A stretch of 36,114 nucleotides of DNA from Salimicrobium halophilum (GCF_900100295.1 NZ_FNEV01000017.1:1-36114); one strand, 5' to 3'. Counted from the first letter of the stretch, positions 1 to 9,045 are shown. Translations and numbers: made by a program. The notes: generated by a model not told the origin, from the letters alone.

Positions 1-283
1 ACGAAGGATTATTTAAGCGGAAGGCAATCGCAGTCTCCTGGTGAGAAGCGCCTGTTTGTTTCTTAAAGTTTAATACATCCAGCTTGAATTGGACAGAGTA
101 TACTTGTCTGGAATGTCTCTTTTTTAGCCCTTCTTCTCCAAAAGCTTTATACGCTCGGACCCAATTTTTTATTGGGGTTTCACTAGGGATAGAGTATCTT
201 TCAGCTAGTAAAATGTACCCTAGAGGACCTTGGAGATATTCCCTTACCACCTTCAATTTAAATTCCTCACTATACTTTGACAT
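1..283 (-). CDS. IS3-family transposase OrfA, N-terminal part (partial at window edge)
   Basis: The minus-strand frame from the ATG at 283 stays open to base 1, giving 94 residues that begin MSKYSEEFKLKVVREYLQG. It continues with LAERYSIPSETPIKNWVRAY and then GLKKRHSRQVYS. This is the helix-turn-helix pattern of IS150-type OrfA (HTH_Tnp_1/HTH_28), with the recognition helix around residues 25-45 and the start of a second HTH after residue 65. No stop interrupts the visible part, so the copy may be intact. There is no classic Shine-Dalgarno sequence. The only G-rich stretch, GGGGTG, lies six bases before the ATG and inside the stem of the terminal hairpin at 290-329. The family would normally express an OrfAB fusion by frameshifting, but that region lies outside the window. 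Confidence 0.85.
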   Translation of the reverse strand, partial: MSKYSEEFKLKVVREYLQGPLGYILLAERYSIPSETPIKNWVRAYKAFGEEGLKKRHSRQVYSVQFKLDVLNFKKQTGASHQETAIAFRLNNPS

Positions 284-329
284 AAAAAACACCCCGGAAA
301 TTAGATTTTTTACTCTAACTTCCGGGGTG
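284..329 (-). terminator. Hairpin with T-run at the IS terminus, directly before the transposase start
   Basis: On the minus strand the stem CACCCCGGAAgTTAGA pairs with TCTAAtTTCCGGGGTG around a short A-rich loop. Six Ts and then the transposase ATG follow. It has the form of an intrinsic terminator for transcripts coming from trxB. It also buries the GGGGTG that would serve as ribosome binding site. Confidence 0.65.
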
Positions 330-367
330 CAATACCGAAGCCCCGGGCTCTCTATCCTTCTGACGGT

Positions 368-1321
368 TTACGATAACGTATGACTCCAGTCGATCGCCGC
401 TTCTCCTTCAAGGAAACGTTCTGCATCCATGGCTGCCATACAACCCGTTCCTGCTGCTGTAATGGCCTGGCGGTATTTCGCATCCTGTACGTCCCCGCAG
501 GCAAATACCCCTTCGACGTTCGTATTCGTCGTTCCCGGTTCCACAAGCAGATATCCTTTGTCGTCCATATCGAGTTTCCCTTTCACAAACTCCGTGTTCG
601 GATTGTGACCGATAGCTACGAAGATACCATCTGTTTCAATGACTTCCTCTTCTCCGCTATCATTGTCCTTCACTCTCAGTGCACTGATCTTCATCCCGTC
701 GGATTCCATTTCGACAGGTGTCTTATTAAGGGCCCAGGTAATCTTTTCATTCGCTTTCGCCCGGTCCTGCATGATTTTAGAAGCTCGCAGTTCGTTTCGG
801 CGATGCACGATTTGAACTTCACTGGCGAACTTCGTCAAAAAGTTCGCTTCTTCCATCGCTGAGTCCCCGCCTCCGACGACCACGAGTTTTTTATCACGGA
901 AAAAGAAACCGTCACACGTAGCGCAGGTGCTGACCCCTTTGCCCATATTTTCTTTCTCGCCAGGGATTCCCAGCATTTTGGCTGAGGCACCTGTAGAGAT
1001 GATAAGGGTATCGGTTTCCACATCATCCATTCCGTTGATTTTCAATTTGAATGGGCGTTCGGACATATCCACATCTTCCACCCATCCTCTTTTGAACTCG
1101 GCGCCGAAACGTTCCGCCTGTTTCTTCATATCGTCCATCAGCTGAGGACCCATAATCCCTTCCGGAAATCCGGGATAGTTTTCGACTTCCGTCGTCAACG
1201 TCAATTGCCCACCTGGTTCAGGTCCCTCAATCACCACCGGCTCCATATTCGCACGGGCGAGGTACACGGCCGCTGTCAGGCCTGCAGGCCCCGTCCCGAG
1301 AATTACTGCTTTATGTGTCAT
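368..1321 (-). CDS. trxB: Thioredoxin reductase (NADPH)
   Basis: A cytoplasmic FAD flavoprotein that passes electrons from NADPH to thioredoxin. The 317-residue length is normal for the low-Mr family. The N-terminal FAD-binding glycine motif GTGPAGLTAA is at residues 9-18. The redox motif CATC has its cysteines at 133 and 136. The NADPH-binding stretch VVGGGDSAMEEA is near 147-158, and the C-terminal FAD motif GVFACGDVQD is near 272-281. The ATG at 1321 follows AGGAGGG at good spacing. In most Bacillaceae trxB lies in another neighbourhood, so its position beside an IS end is a little unusual. Its product could re-reduce the thioredoxin needed by ArsC further right, but that link is inference. 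The start is shared with no neighbour; the MFS gene is divergent. Confidence 0.95.
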   Translation of the reverse strand: MTHKAVILGTGPAGLTAAVYLARANMEPVVIEGPEPGGQLTLTTEVENYPGFPEGIMGPQLMDDMKKQAERFGAEFKRGWVEDVDMSERPFKLKINGMDDVETDTLIISTGASAKMLGIPGEKENMGKGVSTCATCDGFFFRDKKLVVVGGGDSAMEEANFLTKFASEVQIVHRRNELRASKIMQDRAKANEKITWALNKTPVEMESDGMKISALRVKDNDSGEEEVIETDGIFVAIGHNPNTEFVKGKLDMDDKGYLLVEPGTTNTNVEGVFACGDVQDAKYRQAITAAGTGCMAAMDAERFLEGEAAIDWSHTLS

Positions 1322-1466
1322 AAAGTGGATCCCTCCTTCTATTTCTTATTATCACCATACCCTGCTTGGTAGGAAAACATTCTTTTTCCAAGAAGAAAGA
1401 GTCGCATTATCCGAAGTGGAGGTTTACAATAATGGTTTAGGAACGAAAAGAAAGGTGTCGAATGAT

Positions 1467-2669
1467 ATGTTACATAACCCTACAGGAAAAGAACGTTTCG
1501 GCCTCGCTCTGCTGCTTGGAATGCTGGGCATCATGGGGCCTCTCAATATAGATATGTATCTTCCGAGCTTTCCGGGAATAGCCGCTGATCTTGAGACGAC
1601 GGCATCCATGGTACAGCTGAGTCTCACCGCCTGCCTTATCGGTCTGGCGGTCGGTCAGATCGTTGTCGGCCCGATCAGTGACGCTCAAGGAAGGAAGAAG
1701 CCGCTTACGATTTTCTTATTTTTATTCGCCGTCGCTTCTCTTCTCTGCGCGCTGGCTCCGAACATTTTCATACTGATTGTAGCAAGGTTTCTTCAGGGAT
1801 TCACCGCATCTGCGGGAGTAGTACTGTCGCGGGCAGTCGTCCGTGACGTTTTCGACGGGCGGGAACTGACAAAATTCTTTGCCCTCCTGATGGTGATCAA
1901 TGCGACCGCACCGATGATTGCACCGATGGCAGGTGGCGCCATTCTATGGTTCTCTTTCTCTTCGTGGCACACGATTTTTTATTTCCTGGCTCTGCTGGGA
2001 CTGATCATCGTCTTCACGGTTACATGGAAACTACCGGAGACTCTACCTCCGGAGAAAAGAATGCCCAGTTCCGTCGGTGCTTCATTGAAAACGATCGGAC
2101 AGCTGCTCGTGGATCGTTCCTTTATCGGGTATGCGCTCACAATCGGATTCGTTCACGGAGGAAGCTTCGCCTATGTATCCGGGACTCCCTTCGTCTATCA
2201 GGGGATTTACGGAGTCTCTCCGCAAGTCTTCAGTGTCCTTTTCGGCATCAATGGACTTGCGATCATCACGGGTAGCTTTCTGATCGGGCGCCTCGGAGGT
2301 ATCATCCATGAACGGAAGCTACTAAAGACCGCAGTCATTACAGCCGTTACGGCAACTTTTTTCCTGCTGATCATGACGATTATCGAGGGCCCACTGCCGA
2401 CCCTGGTCATTTCTATCTTCATCTACATGACGTGTATGGGCATGGTGCTTACCAGTACCTTCACGCTGGCGATGGAGAAGCAGGGACAGCGCGCGGGCAG
2501 TGCCAGCGCCGTGCTTGGCATGCTTCCTCTATTGTTCGGAGCGACGGTTTCTCCACTGGCAGGGCTCGATGAATCTACAGCAGTACCTATGGGTGCGATT
2601 CTGTTCACGACTTCAACACTCGGGCTGATCATGCTGTTTTCCCTGACGAAAGCCCCCTCCGAAGCATAA
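1467..2669 (+). CDS. MFS drug exporter of the Bcr/CflA type
   Basis: A 12-helix proton-coupled exporter of about 400 residues, the usual size of the Bcr/CflA family (DHA1). The N-terminal stretch GPLNIDMYLPSFPGIAADL is the family hallmark. The MFS loop 2-3 motif appears as GPISDAQGRKKPL, and ARFLQGFTASAGVVLSRAVV matches the helix 4 region. I placed the start at ATG 1467 because AAAGGTG lies nine bases upstream. The frame stays open back to a GTG at 1416, but that codon has no ribosome binding site. Substrates of such proteins include bicyclomycin, chloramphenicol and sulfonamides, and the sequence does not tell which applies here. The gene is followed after 67 bp by a DDAH-family gene on the same strand. 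Confidence 0.85.
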   Translation: MLHNPTGKERFGLALLLGMLGIMGPLNIDMYLPSFPGIAADLETTASMVQLSLTACLIGLAVGQIVVGPISDAQGRKKPLTIFLFLFAVASLLCALAPNIFILIVARFLQGFTASAGVVLSRAVVRDVFDGRELTKFFALLMVINATAPMIAPMAGGAILWFSFSSWHTIFYFLALLGLIIVFTVTWKLPETLPPEKRMPSSVGASLKTIGQLLVDRSFIGYALTIGFVHGGSFAYVSGTPFVYQGIYGVSPQVFSVLFGINGLAIITGSFLIGRLGGIIHERKLLKTAVITAVTATFFLLIMTIIEGPLPTLVISIFIYMTCMGMVLTSTFTLAMEKQGQRAGSASAVLGMLPLLFGATVSPLAGLDESTAVPMGAILFTTSTLGLIMLFSLTKAPSEA

Positions 2670-2677
2670 ACCTTTTA

Positions 2678-2703
2678 GTTTCATCCGAAAGAAATCGGGG
2701 AAA
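2678..2703 (+). promoter_or_regulatory. Candidate SigB-type promoter for the DDAH-family gene
   Basis: GTTTCA at 2678-2683 and GGGAAA at 2698-2703 are 14 bases apart. They fit the general stress sigma factor pattern GTTTww-N12-15-GGGwAw. The element lies 34 bp before the ATG at 2737. The call rests on motif match alone. Confidence 0.4.
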
Positions 2704-2736
2704 ATAAGAGTACTTTACTTCAGGAGGAGAATCCAC

Positions 2737-3588
2737 ATGGAAGATACCATCCCTGACTACAATGTCGGATGCACGAACGAATATGGCATATTGAAGAAGG
2801 CGATCGTCACTCCTCCGTCCTACATGAAGATTACGGAAGCGATCAACGAGACCCAGAAGCACTATAAAGATGCGAACATTGACAGGGAGTTCGCCTTATC
2901 ACAACATCGGGGATTCGTGCGGCTTTTGAAAGAGAATGGGGTAGAAGTGATGGAACTTCCCGCCGCCCCTCATCTGCCTGAGCAGGTCTTCACGAGAGAC
3001 ATCGCCTTTGTCATCGGTCCTCACCTTGTATTAGGAGCTATGGAAGAATCCATACGCCAGGGAGAATCGGCGGTTTTGAAACAGTGGCTCGAATTCCGCT
3101 CCCTTCCCTACGAGGAGCCTCCGGAAGGGTCGATAGAAGGAGGGGACGTGCTCGTCGATGGAGAGACGATCTGGATCGGACGGGCGAAACGCACGACGAC
3201 AGATGCCGTCGAAGACTTGAGACGTAGGTTCCCGGAACACCGTATCGAACCGCTGCTTCTGCAGGAAGATATCCTTCATCTGGACTGTGTCTTCTCCATT
3301 CTGAACGAACACACAGCCATCGTGTATCCTCCCGCTTTCTCAGAAGAGGGGCTGCGTAAGATCGAGTCCCGATTCGAAACGATTACTGTAACGGACGACG
3401 AGCGCTTCTATATGGGACCGAATGTCTTATCACTCGGAAATGACACCATCGTAAGCCTCCCCCTTCAGAAGCGATTGAACAGTCTTCTGCGAGAAAAAGG
3501 ATTCCGGGTGCTCGAGCATGATTTTTCAGAGATCATCAAATCCGGCGGTTCCTTCCGCTGCTGCACCCTCCCATTACTGAGAACGTAA
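2737..3588 (+). CDS. Dimethylarginine dimethylaminohydrolase (DDAH)-family protein
   Basis: A 283-residue member of the amidinotransferase/guanidine-modifying superfamily (pentein fold), closest in look to the bacterial DDAH/YkgA-like group. Expected chemistry is hydrolysis of a guanidino compound through a covalent Cys intermediate. Visible motifs are the N-terminal NEYGILKKAIV strand, FTRD at 85-88, EGGD at 134-137, the catalytic His in LHLDC at 181, and the C-terminal GGSFRCCT with the probable nucleophile Cys275. The start ATG follows CAGGAGGAG. Arginine deiminases are much longer, so they are unlikely. Whether the substrate is methylarginine or another guanidine cannot be read from the sequence. 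A SigB-like promoter lies upstream and a strong terminator downstream. Confidence 0.8.
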   Translation: MEDTIPDYNVGCTNEYGILKKAIVTPPSYMKITEAINETQKHYKDANIDREFALSQHRGFVRLLKENGVEVMELPAAPHLPEQVFTRDIAFVIGPHLVLGAMEESIRQGESAVLKQWLEFRSLPYEEPPEGSIEGGDVLVDGETIWIGRAKRTTTDAVEDLRRRFPEHRIEPLLLQEDILHLDCVFSILNEHTAIVYPPAFSEEGLRKIESRFETITVTDDERFYMGPNVLSLGNDTIVSLPLQKRLNSLLREKGFRVLEHDFSEIIKSGGSFRCCTLPLLRT

Positions 3589-3627
3589 AAAAGTTGGAAC
3601 CAGCGTGACTGCTGTTCCAACTTTTTT
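3586..3627 (+). terminator. Intrinsic terminator after the DDAH-family gene
   Basis: A perfect ten-base stem, AAGTTGGAAC/GTTCCAACTT, is closed by a 12-base loop and followed by TTTTTT. The stop codon of the gene is at the foot of the stem. An A-run on the other side could make it bidirectional. Confidence 0.9.
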
Positions 3628-3649
3628 GTATGGTACTTTTTCTACTCCA

Positions 3650-3832
3650 ACGTTATGCGACACTTGCAGCGGGTTTATCCGCCTGAATGTCCCGCAAATG
3701 AGGAATCGGTACATTCAGCCTCCAACCTCTGTCATGAGTGGGTGGCAAATTCTTTTGCGGTACACTCAAGAAGTCGACTCTCTTGTGAGTGTCGCAAAAA
3801 AACACTGGTGAGTACCTCTGAGCGGGGTGATT
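3650..3832 (-). repeat. Cluster of short inverted repeats (second hairpin family) downstream of arsC
   Basis: No gene is seen here. On the minus strand TTTTGCGACACTC near 3792-3804 pairs with GAGTGTACCGCAAAA near 3752-3769, with an AAGA/TCTT inner stem. A second hairpin, TGAATGT-CCG with CGG-ACATTCA, lies at about 3690-3724. The motifs GARTGTACCGCAA and TTTGC-ACCCACTC recur at 25206-25412. The first hairpin follows a run of seven Ts, so it may also act as the 3' end of the ars transcript. Confidence 0.55.
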
Positions 3833-4252
3833 TCACTTTTCTTCTTCTGCGAAACGTTTAATGCGCGCTTCGATTTCATCGCGCACCCGACGGAAGACTT
3901 CCCATTTCTCTTCGTCTGTCCCTTCAGCACGCGCCGGGTCGTCGAATCCCCAGTGGTAACGTGTCACCTGAGAAGGTGTCATCGGGCATTTATCATTCGC
4001 ATCTCCGCACAACGTGATTGCGTACGCCGCGCTATTGAGAATATCATTATCAATGATTTCCGATTCCTGGCCACTGATATCCACGCCAGCTTCGTCCATC
4101 GCCGTCACCGCTTTCGGGTTAAGGCCGTGCGCTTCGATTCCTGCTGATTTCACTTCGTATTTATCACTCAAATATTTTTTCCCGAAACCTTCTGCCATCT
4201 GACTGCGACAGGAATTGCCTGTACATAGGAAATAAATCACCGGTTTTGTCAT
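3833..4252 (-). CDS. arsC: Arsenate reductase, thioredoxin-coupled
   Basis: A cytoplasmic enzyme of the low-molecular-weight tyrosine phosphatase fold that reduces arsenate to arsenite. The 139-residue length and the cysteines match the staphylococcal/Bacillus type. CTGNSCR holds Cys10 and Cys15 in the anion-binding loop, and Cys82 and Cys89 in [11 protein letters not shown] complete the relay. Asp-Pro in FDDPAR supplies the general acid. It is the last gene of arsR-arsB-arsC, 14 bp after arsB. Electrons would come from thioredoxin and hence from TrxB. Confidence 0.95.
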   Translation of the reverse strand: MTKPVIYFLCTGNSCRSQMAEGFGKKYLSDKYEVKSAGIEAHGLNPKAVTAMDEAGVDISGQESEIIDNDILNSAAYAITLCGDANDKCPMTPSQVTRYHWGFDDPARAEGTDEEKWEVFRRVRDEIEARIKRFAEEEK

Positions 4253-4266
4253 ATATCATTCTCCTT

Positions 4267-5559
4267 TTAAAGTAGTATCGCAAGCCAGATATACAACCCG
4301 GCAAGCGTGATGAAAAGCGTAGGCACAGTAAGGATGATCCCTACTTTAAAGTAATACCCCCATGAGATGCGGAACCCTTTCATCGACAACACATGAAGCC
4401 ATAAGAGCGTCGCCAGTGAACCGATCGGTGTAATCTTCGGCCCGAGATCGGAACCGATGACATTTGCGTAGATGAGAGCTTCCCGGACAGCTCCGGATGT
4501 GTCCGTCTCTGCTATCGCAAGGGCGTCGATCATGACGGTCGGCATATTGTTCATTACAGAAGAAAGAATCGCCGCAATGAAACCCATGGAAATTGTTGCG
4601 GAGAACATCCCCTGATCTGCAGCTGCCTGGATGACTCCTGCAAGTACGTCCGTCAACCCTGCGTTACGGAGACCATAGACGACGATATACATCCCGAGGG
4701 AAAAGAACACAATCGCCCACGGTGCGCCTTTGACGACATTCATCGTCTCGATGGCACTGCTTTTTCTCGCCATCAGAAGAAAGAAGATGGCGATGATCCC
4801 GGCGATAATCGATACCGGAATCCCGAGCGGTTCACTTATAAAGTAACCGATTAGAAGCAGTCCAAGCACGCCCCACGACGTACGGAACATCGCATGGTCC
4901 TGAATCGCTTCTTTCGGTGCTTTCAGCTGATTCAAGTCGTAATGGTCCGGCATGTCTTTACGAAAGAATACATACAACACGATGATACTCGCCAGCAGCG
5001 AGAACAAGTTCGGCACGATCATTCGTGAGGAGTACTCGATGAACCCTATTCCGAAAAAGTCTGCAGAAACGATGTTCACCAGGTTACTCACGATGAACGG
5101 AAGCGACGTCGTATCTGCGATAAACCCGCTTGCCATAATGAACGGCAAGATCATCGCCTGTTTGAAATTCAGGTTCCTCACCATCGCCAGAACGATCGGC
5201 GTAAGAATGAGCGCAGCTCCGTCGTTCGCGAACAAAGCTGCTACAACTGCTCCTAGAAGCGTCACGTAAACGAACATCAGCTTACCGTTCCCTTTAGCGA
5301 TACGGGCCATATGTAGAGCAGCCCATTCGAAAAAGCCGATTTCATCCAAAATCAAAGAAATAAGTATAACTGCTACGAATGCAAGCGTCGCATTCCAGAC
5401 AATTCCCGTCACATCCTGAACATCGCCGAAATCAACGACACCCAGAAGTAAAGCGACAACCGCCCCCGCACAGGCTGACCAGCCGATTCCGAGATTCTTC
5501 GGCTGCCAGATGACGAGTACCAGCGTCGCTAAAAATATCGATATTGCTATTATTGCCAA
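4267..5559 (-). CDS. arsB: Arsenite efflux permease
   Basis: A 430-residue inner-membrane protein with about 12 hydrophobic segments. It belongs to the ArsB/NhaD (ion transporter) superfamily and exports arsenite or antimonite, usually driven by the membrane potential. Recognisable stretches are [37 protein letters not shown] in the first half, and [14 protein letters not shown] with [20 protein letters not shown] in the second half. It is co-transcribed with arsR (18 bp upstream) and arsC (14 bp downstream). There is no arsA or arsD, so it probably works as an ATP-independent pump. The start ATG is preceded by GAAGGATGAAAG. Confidence 0.93.
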   Translation of the reverse strand: MAIIAISIFLATLVLVIWQPKNLGIGWSACAGAVVALLLGVVDFGDVQDVTGIVWNATLAFVAVILISLILDEIGFFEWAALHMARIAKGNGKLMFVYVTLLGAVVAALFANDGAALILTPIVLAMVRNLNFKQAMILPFIMASGFIADTTSLPFIVSNLVNIVSADFFGIGFIEYSSRMIVPNLFSLLASIIVLYVFFRKDMPDHYDLNQLKAPKEAIQDHAMFRTSWGVLGLLLIGYFISEPLGIPVSIIAGIIAIFFLLMARKSSAIETMNVVKGAPWAIVFFSLGMYIVVYGLRNAGLTDVLAGVIQAAADQGMFSATISMGFIAAILSSVMNNMPTVMIDALAIAETDTSGAVREALIYANVIGSDLGPKITPIGSLATLLWLHVLSMKGFRISWGYYFKVGIILTVPTLFITLAGLYIWLAILL

Positions 5560-5577
5560 AACACTTTCATCCTTCCT

Positions 5578-5922
5578 CTACTCACATTGAATTCTTTTTC
5601 CCTGTTTCTCGAGTTCCTGCAGTTTCTCCGATTGATCGGAAACGTGATCGATCACACTCAGGACGAGATCATACGCTTCATAGTTCTCATTCAGGGAATA
5701 GAACACCCATTGACCCCGACGATTTTCCTTTACGAGCTTTGCATCACGCAGCTTGCGCAGATGCTGACTAACGGAAGGCTGACTCATCTCGAGCACTTCA
5801 GTAAACTCACAGACGCAGCACTCTCCATTTTTCAGCATTCCGGCAATCGTCAGACGGGTTTTATCCCCGAGTAACTTCAAAGCAGGAGCCGCTTCCTCTA
5901 TCATCAATCGTGTTCGTTCCAT
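5578..5922 (-). CDS. arsR: ArsR/SmtB-family arsenic-responsive repressor
   Basis: A 114-residue winged-helix repressor that leaves DNA on binding arsenite. The metal site ECCVCEF at 34-40 matches the ELCVCDL motif of classic ArsR. The recognition helix MSQPSVSQHLRKLRDAKLV lies at 46-64, followed by the wing around WVFYSL. It is the first gene of the ars operon. The promoter 20-50 bp upstream carries a palindrome between -35 and -10, so it most likely represses itself. The ATG at 5922 follows GAGAGGTGAG. Confidence 0.93.
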   Translation of the reverse strand: MERTRLMIEEAAPALKLLGDKTRLTIAGMLKNGECCVCEFTEVLEMSQPSVSQHLRKLRDAKLVKENRRGQWVFYSLNENYEAYDLVLSVIDHVSDQSEKLQELEKQGKRIQCE

Positions 5923-5940
5923 GATCTCACCTCTCTGATT

Positions 5941-5970
5941 ATTATATAAGCATATAATTATATATGTAAA
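5941..5970 (-). promoter_or_regulatory. ars promoter with ArsR operator palindrome in the spacer
   Basis: On the minus strand TTTACA (5965-5970) and TATAAT (5941-5946) are separated by 18 bases. The spacer holds the perfect 12-bp palindrome ATATAATTATAT at 5952-5963. Its place between the two hexamers suits repression by ArsR. The role of the palindrome is inferred. Confidence 0.8.
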
Positions 5971-6045
5971 TGAAAAAATGATAATTCACAAAATACATAA
6001 ACTGTATGACTAGCTCGCTTATCATTTATCAGCATCATTATATAA

Positions 6046-6084
6046 AGAAAAAACCGTGAGAGGGAGCACCCTTCTCACGGTTTT
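6046..6084 (-). terminator. Intrinsic terminator of the csoR-copA-copZ operon
   Basis: An 11-base stem AAACCGTGAGA/TCTCACGGTTT, followed on the minus strand by TTTTTTCTTT. It lies just after the copZ stop and separates the copper operon from the ars promoter. Confidence 0.9.
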
Positions 6085-6089
6085 ACATG

Positions 6090-6293
6090 TTATTCCACGT
6101 CATACCCTTGTTCTTCTACGGCATCTTTCATCTGTTCTTCCGTCACTTTTCCTTCTTCATACGTAACATCGACTTTTCCGCTGTCGAGAGAAACCTGAAC
6201 GTCTTTCACTCCATCCAGTTCGCCTAGAGCTCCCTTTACCGCTGATTCGCAGTGTCCACACGTCATTCCTTGCACATTCAATGTTTTTTCCAT
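6090..6293 (-). CDS. copZ: Copper chaperone CopZ
   Basis: A 67-residue single heavy-metal-associated domain. The copper-binding motif GMTCGHC is at residues 9-15, and the fold is beta-alpha-beta-beta-alpha-beta by length. It carries Cu(I) in the cytosol and hands it to the CopA ATPase. It is last in csoR-copA-copZ, 33 bp after copA, with its own strong AAGGAGGT site. The acidic C-terminal half is usual for CopZ. Confidence 0.95.
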   Translation of the reverse strand: MEKTLNVQGMTCGHCESAVKGALGELDGVKDVQVSLDSGKVDVTYEEGKVTEEQMKDAVEEQGYDVE

Positions 6294-6326
6294 GATTGTA
6301 CCTCCTTGAATTTGATTAACCTTTGA

Positions 6327-8699
6327 TCAGGAAACCTTCTTCCCTTTCAATCTCAATGAGTTGGATACGACACTGACCGAACTGAAGGCCATCGCCGCTC
6401 CTGCTACCCATGGCGCCAAGAGACCAAGGGCAGCTACCGGAATTCCGGCAGAATTATAGAACAGGGCCCAAAACAGGTTCTGTCTAATATTCTTCATCGT
6501 CTGGTCACTTAATTCGACGGCTTTCGATAACAGCTGCAAATCGCCTCCGAGGATGGTAACGTCGGCTGTTTCGATAGCGACATCCGTCCCCGTACCGATG
6601 GCGATTCCGATATCCGCCGCTGCCAAAGCAGGAGCATCATTAATTCCATCTCCTACCATTGCAACATGGCGTCCTTCTTTTTGCAATTGTTCCACGTGAA
6701 ACGCTTTCTCTTCGGGAACGACACCGGCAATCACTTTGTCGATACCGACCTCACGAGCAATAGCTTGAGCAGTCTTCTCGTTATCGCCTGTAAGCATAAC
6801 GAGCTGAATGTTTCGGTCGCGGAGACTCTTCAAGGCTTTTTTTGCTTCCGGCTTCACCTGATCCGCTACGGCAATGATTCCGCGCACGTCTCCGTCGAGC
6901 TCGACGAACATGACCGTTTTCGCTTCCTCTTCCCAACTACCTGCCTTTTCCAGGAGGTCGGAAGAAATACCATCCATCCATTTCGCTGTTCCGACGCGTA
7001 TCGTTTTCCCTTCCACGACTGCGCGGATACCGGAACCGGGAACCGCTTCAAATTCATCGACCTGTTTTCTCTCAATGTCTTTCCTATGAGAGGTGATGGC
7101 TTCCGCCAGTGGATGCTCGGAATAAGCCTCTGCACTGATGAGATACTGAAGCGCTTCTTCATCCAAATCCACATCCGTGACTTCCGGCTCGCCTTTGGTG
7201 ATAGTCCCCGTTTTGTCGAAAACGATCGTATCCAGCTTATGCGTTGCTTCCAGGTGTTCGCCGCCTTTATAAAGGATACCCATCTCGGCACCTTTCCCTG
7301 TACCTACCATGATGGAAGTAGGGGTGGCGAGACCGAGCGCACAAGGACAGGCGATGACAAGAACAGCGATCGAAGCTTCAAGTGCAAGCGCCACGTCCCC
7401 TGGAGCCACGAGCGTAAACCAGACAAGGAACGTACCGACAGCGATCGCCACGACGATCGGCACGAAATAACCGGAAATGACGTCGGCCATCCGTTGAATC
7501 GGTGCTTTAGACCCTTGCGCCTGTTCTACGACTCGTATGATTCCTGCAAGCGCCGTGTCTCCACCGACTTTAGTCGCCTTCATTTTGATCGTTCCGTTTT
7601 TATTGATGGTAGAGCCGGTCACAGCTTCGCCCTGTGTTTTACCGACAGGGAGCGCTTCTCCGGTCAGCATCGATTCATCGACGGAACTCTCCCCTTCGAT
7701 GACGACACCGTCGACAGGAATCTTTTCACCGGGACGGACGAGCACGATGTCTTCCACCTGTACCTGATCGACCGGTACCTGAACGGTTTCCCCGTTCCTG
7801 AGGACAGCAGCTTCTTTCGCCTGGAGCTCCAGTAATCCGGAAATCGCCTGTGTCGTACGTCCTTTGGCAATCGTCTCGAAGTATTTCCCAAGAAGGATGA
7901 GCGTAATCAACACCGCACTCGTTTCGAAATACAGATGCGGTTCCATGCCGGGGTTCCCGAAGGACCGTATCCCTTCTGCCACACTGTAAAAGTAAGCGGC
8001 ACTGGTACCTAAGGCTACGAGCACATCCATGTTCGCTGATTTATTCCGTAAGTTATTGTAGGCCCCACGGTAGAACGTCCAGCCGATCACGAACTGAACA
8101 GGTGTTGCCAGAGCTAACTGGAACCAGAAATTCATGAAGATTCCCGGCAGTTCCATACCGAACAGATGCGTGAACATCGTCAATAGAAGAGGGGCGGATA
8201 ATATTGCCGAAGCGATGAGTTTGTATTTCTGTTTCTGGATTTCTTTTTCCTTATTGGACTGCTTCTCTTCCTCAGAAGCACGTGGTGCGGCATCATACCC
8301 GAGCTTTCTGATTCTGGCAATCATATCATCTACGGACAAGGCACCTGGACGGTATTCGATCGTTCCAGTCTCATTCGCCAGGTTGACAGTGGCGTTTTCC
8401 ACCCCGTCCGTTTTGTTCAGTACCTTCTCGATACGGTTGGAGCAGGCAGCACATGTCATTCCGCTGATATCGAGATCCACCGTATCCTTTTCCACTCCGT
8501 ATCCGAGCTTTTCGATACGTGCTTCGATATCCTCCATTGATGCAACAGACGGATCGTAGTCGATGCTGGCTCTTTCCATAGGAAGGTTCACCTGAGCGTT
8601 TACCCCTTCCATTTTGTTGAGAACTTTCTCCACTCTCGTTGAACAGGCGGCACATGTCATGCCCGTAACACCGAGATCCGTGTGCTTTTGCTCACTCAT
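6327..8699 (-). CDS. copA: Copper-exporting P-type ATPase (P1B)
   Basis: A 790-residue membrane pump for Cu(I) export. Two N-terminal heavy-metal domains carry MTCAAC at 14-19 and at 81-86. The actuator motif TGEA is at 346-349. The intramembrane metal site CPC is at 451-453, and the phosphorylation motif DKTGT starts at Asp495. The hinge MLTGDN and [10 protein letters not shown] come later. Eight transmembrane segments are expected for this family. The first domain has lost a few residues around EGVNAQVNL compared with the second, but both metal motifs are intact. It starts 12 bp after csoR, with the ribosome binding site AAGGAGGT overlapping the csoR stop. Confidence 0.96.
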   Translation of the reverse strand: MSEQKHTDLGVTGMTCAACSTRVEKVLNKMEGVNAQVNLPMERASIDYDPSVASMEDIEARIEKLGYGVEKDTVDLDISGMTCAACSNRIEKVLNKTDGVENATVNLANETGTIEYRPGALSVDDMIARIRKLGYDAAPRASEEEKQSNKEKEIQKQKYKLIASAILSAPLLLTMFTHLFGMELPGIFMNFWFQLALATPVQFVIGWTFYRGAYNNLRNKSANMDVLVALGTSAAYFYSVAEGIRSFGNPGMEPHLYFETSAVLITLILLGKYFETIAKGRTTQAISGLLELQAKEAAVLRNGETVQVPVDQVQVEDIVLVRPGEKIPVDGVVIEGESSVDESMLTGEALPVGKTQGEAVTGSTINKNGTIKMKATKVGGDTALAGIIRVVEQAQGSKAPIQRMADVISGYFVPIVVAIAVGTFLVWFTLVAPGDVALALEASIAVLVIACPCALGLATPTSIMVGTGKGAEMGILYKGGEHLEATHKLDTIVFDKTGTITKGEPEVTDVDLDEEALQYLISAEAYSEHPLAEAITSHRKDIERKQVDEFEAVPGSGIRAVVEGKTIRVGTAKWMDGISSDLLEKAGSWEEEAKTVMFVELDGDVRGIIAVADQVKPEAKKALKSLRDRNIQLVMLTGDNEKTAQAIAREVGIDKVIAGVVPEEKAFHVEQLQKEGRHVAMVGDGINDAPALAAADIGIAIGTGTDVAIETADVTILGGDLQLLSKAVELSDQTMKNIRQNLFWALFYNSAGIPVAALGLLAPWVAGAAMAFSSVSVVSNSLRLKGKKVS

Positions 8700-8711
8700 A
8701 TCTGCACCTCC

Positions 8712-9023
8712 TTACTTCGTGAAGTGTTTCATCACTTTCATCAGTTCATCGATCGCTTCTTCGCCTTCCCCTTTTTTCACTGCATCTGCAACACAGTGAT
8801 GCGTGTGGCGTTCCATCAAAGAGTGACCCACTTTATTCAGCGCGCTATCAATCGCAGAGATTTGGACCAGAATGTCTACACAATATCTGTCCTCTTCCAC
8901 CATTTTCTGAATCCCGCGCACTTGACCTTCGATACGCTTCAATCTATTCAATACTTTCGCTTTTTCTTCATCCGTACGTGGAGTTACAGGTTCTTTCCCA
9001 CTGACTTCCGGCAAATCTTCCAT
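8712..9023 (-). CDS. csoR: Copper-sensing transcriptional repressor CsoR
   Basis: A 103-residue all-alpha DUF156-family repressor that releases its operator on Cu(I) binding. The copper ligands C-H-C are present as Cys48 (RYCVD), His73 and Cys77 (HTHHC). RLKRIEGQVRGIQKMVEEDR is the family signature. I chose the ATG at 9023 because AAAGGAGGGAG stands at the right distance. The frame is open 17 codons further to 9074, but that would run through the promoter and operator. First gene of csoR-copA-copZ and probably autoregulated. Confidence 0.93.
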   Translation of the reverse strand: MEDLPEVSGKEPVTPRTDEEKAKVLNRLKRIEGQVRGIQKMVEEDRYCVDILVQISAIDSALNKVGHSLMERHTHHCVADAVKKGEGEEAIDELMKVMKHFTK

Positions 9024-9045
9024 GGGACTCCCTCCTTTTCTTAAA

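Larger units (their letters stand above)
1..331 (-). mobile_element. 5' end of an IS3-family (IS150-like) insertion sequence, cut by the window edge
   Basis: Read on the minus strand, the element appears to start at 331 with TGCACCCCGGAAGTTAGAG and then enters a transposase OrfA frame at 283 that runs off the window. A TG-first terminus followed within 50 bp by orfA is usual for the IS150 group. The boundary is inferred from that pattern, since the other end and any target duplication are outside the window. The element ends 36 bp beyond the stop of trxB and points the same way as trxB. Confidence 0.7.

Noticed and set aside
84-383. Plus-strand ORF of 99 residues at the left edge
   Set aside because: It is antisense to the transposase OrfA frame, has no recognisable protein features and runs through the IS end and hairpin.
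1322-1380. SigB-type promoter before trxB (GTTTTC and GGGTAT)
   Set aside because: The spacer is only ten bases, too short for the SigB pattern.
1416-1466. Longer MFS start at GTG 1416
   Set aside because: No ribosome binding site precedes it. The ATG at 1467 has AAAGGTG nine bases upstream and gives the usual family N-terminus.
5970-6045. Fur box (GATAAT-like repeats) between the ars and cop operons
   Set aside because: ATGATAATTC and TTATCATTTATC match only partly and do not lie in a promoter for any gene seen here.
6666-7835. Plus-strand ORF of 389 residues inside copA
   Set aside because: It is the antisense shadow of a strongly conserved P-type ATPase gene and has no family features.
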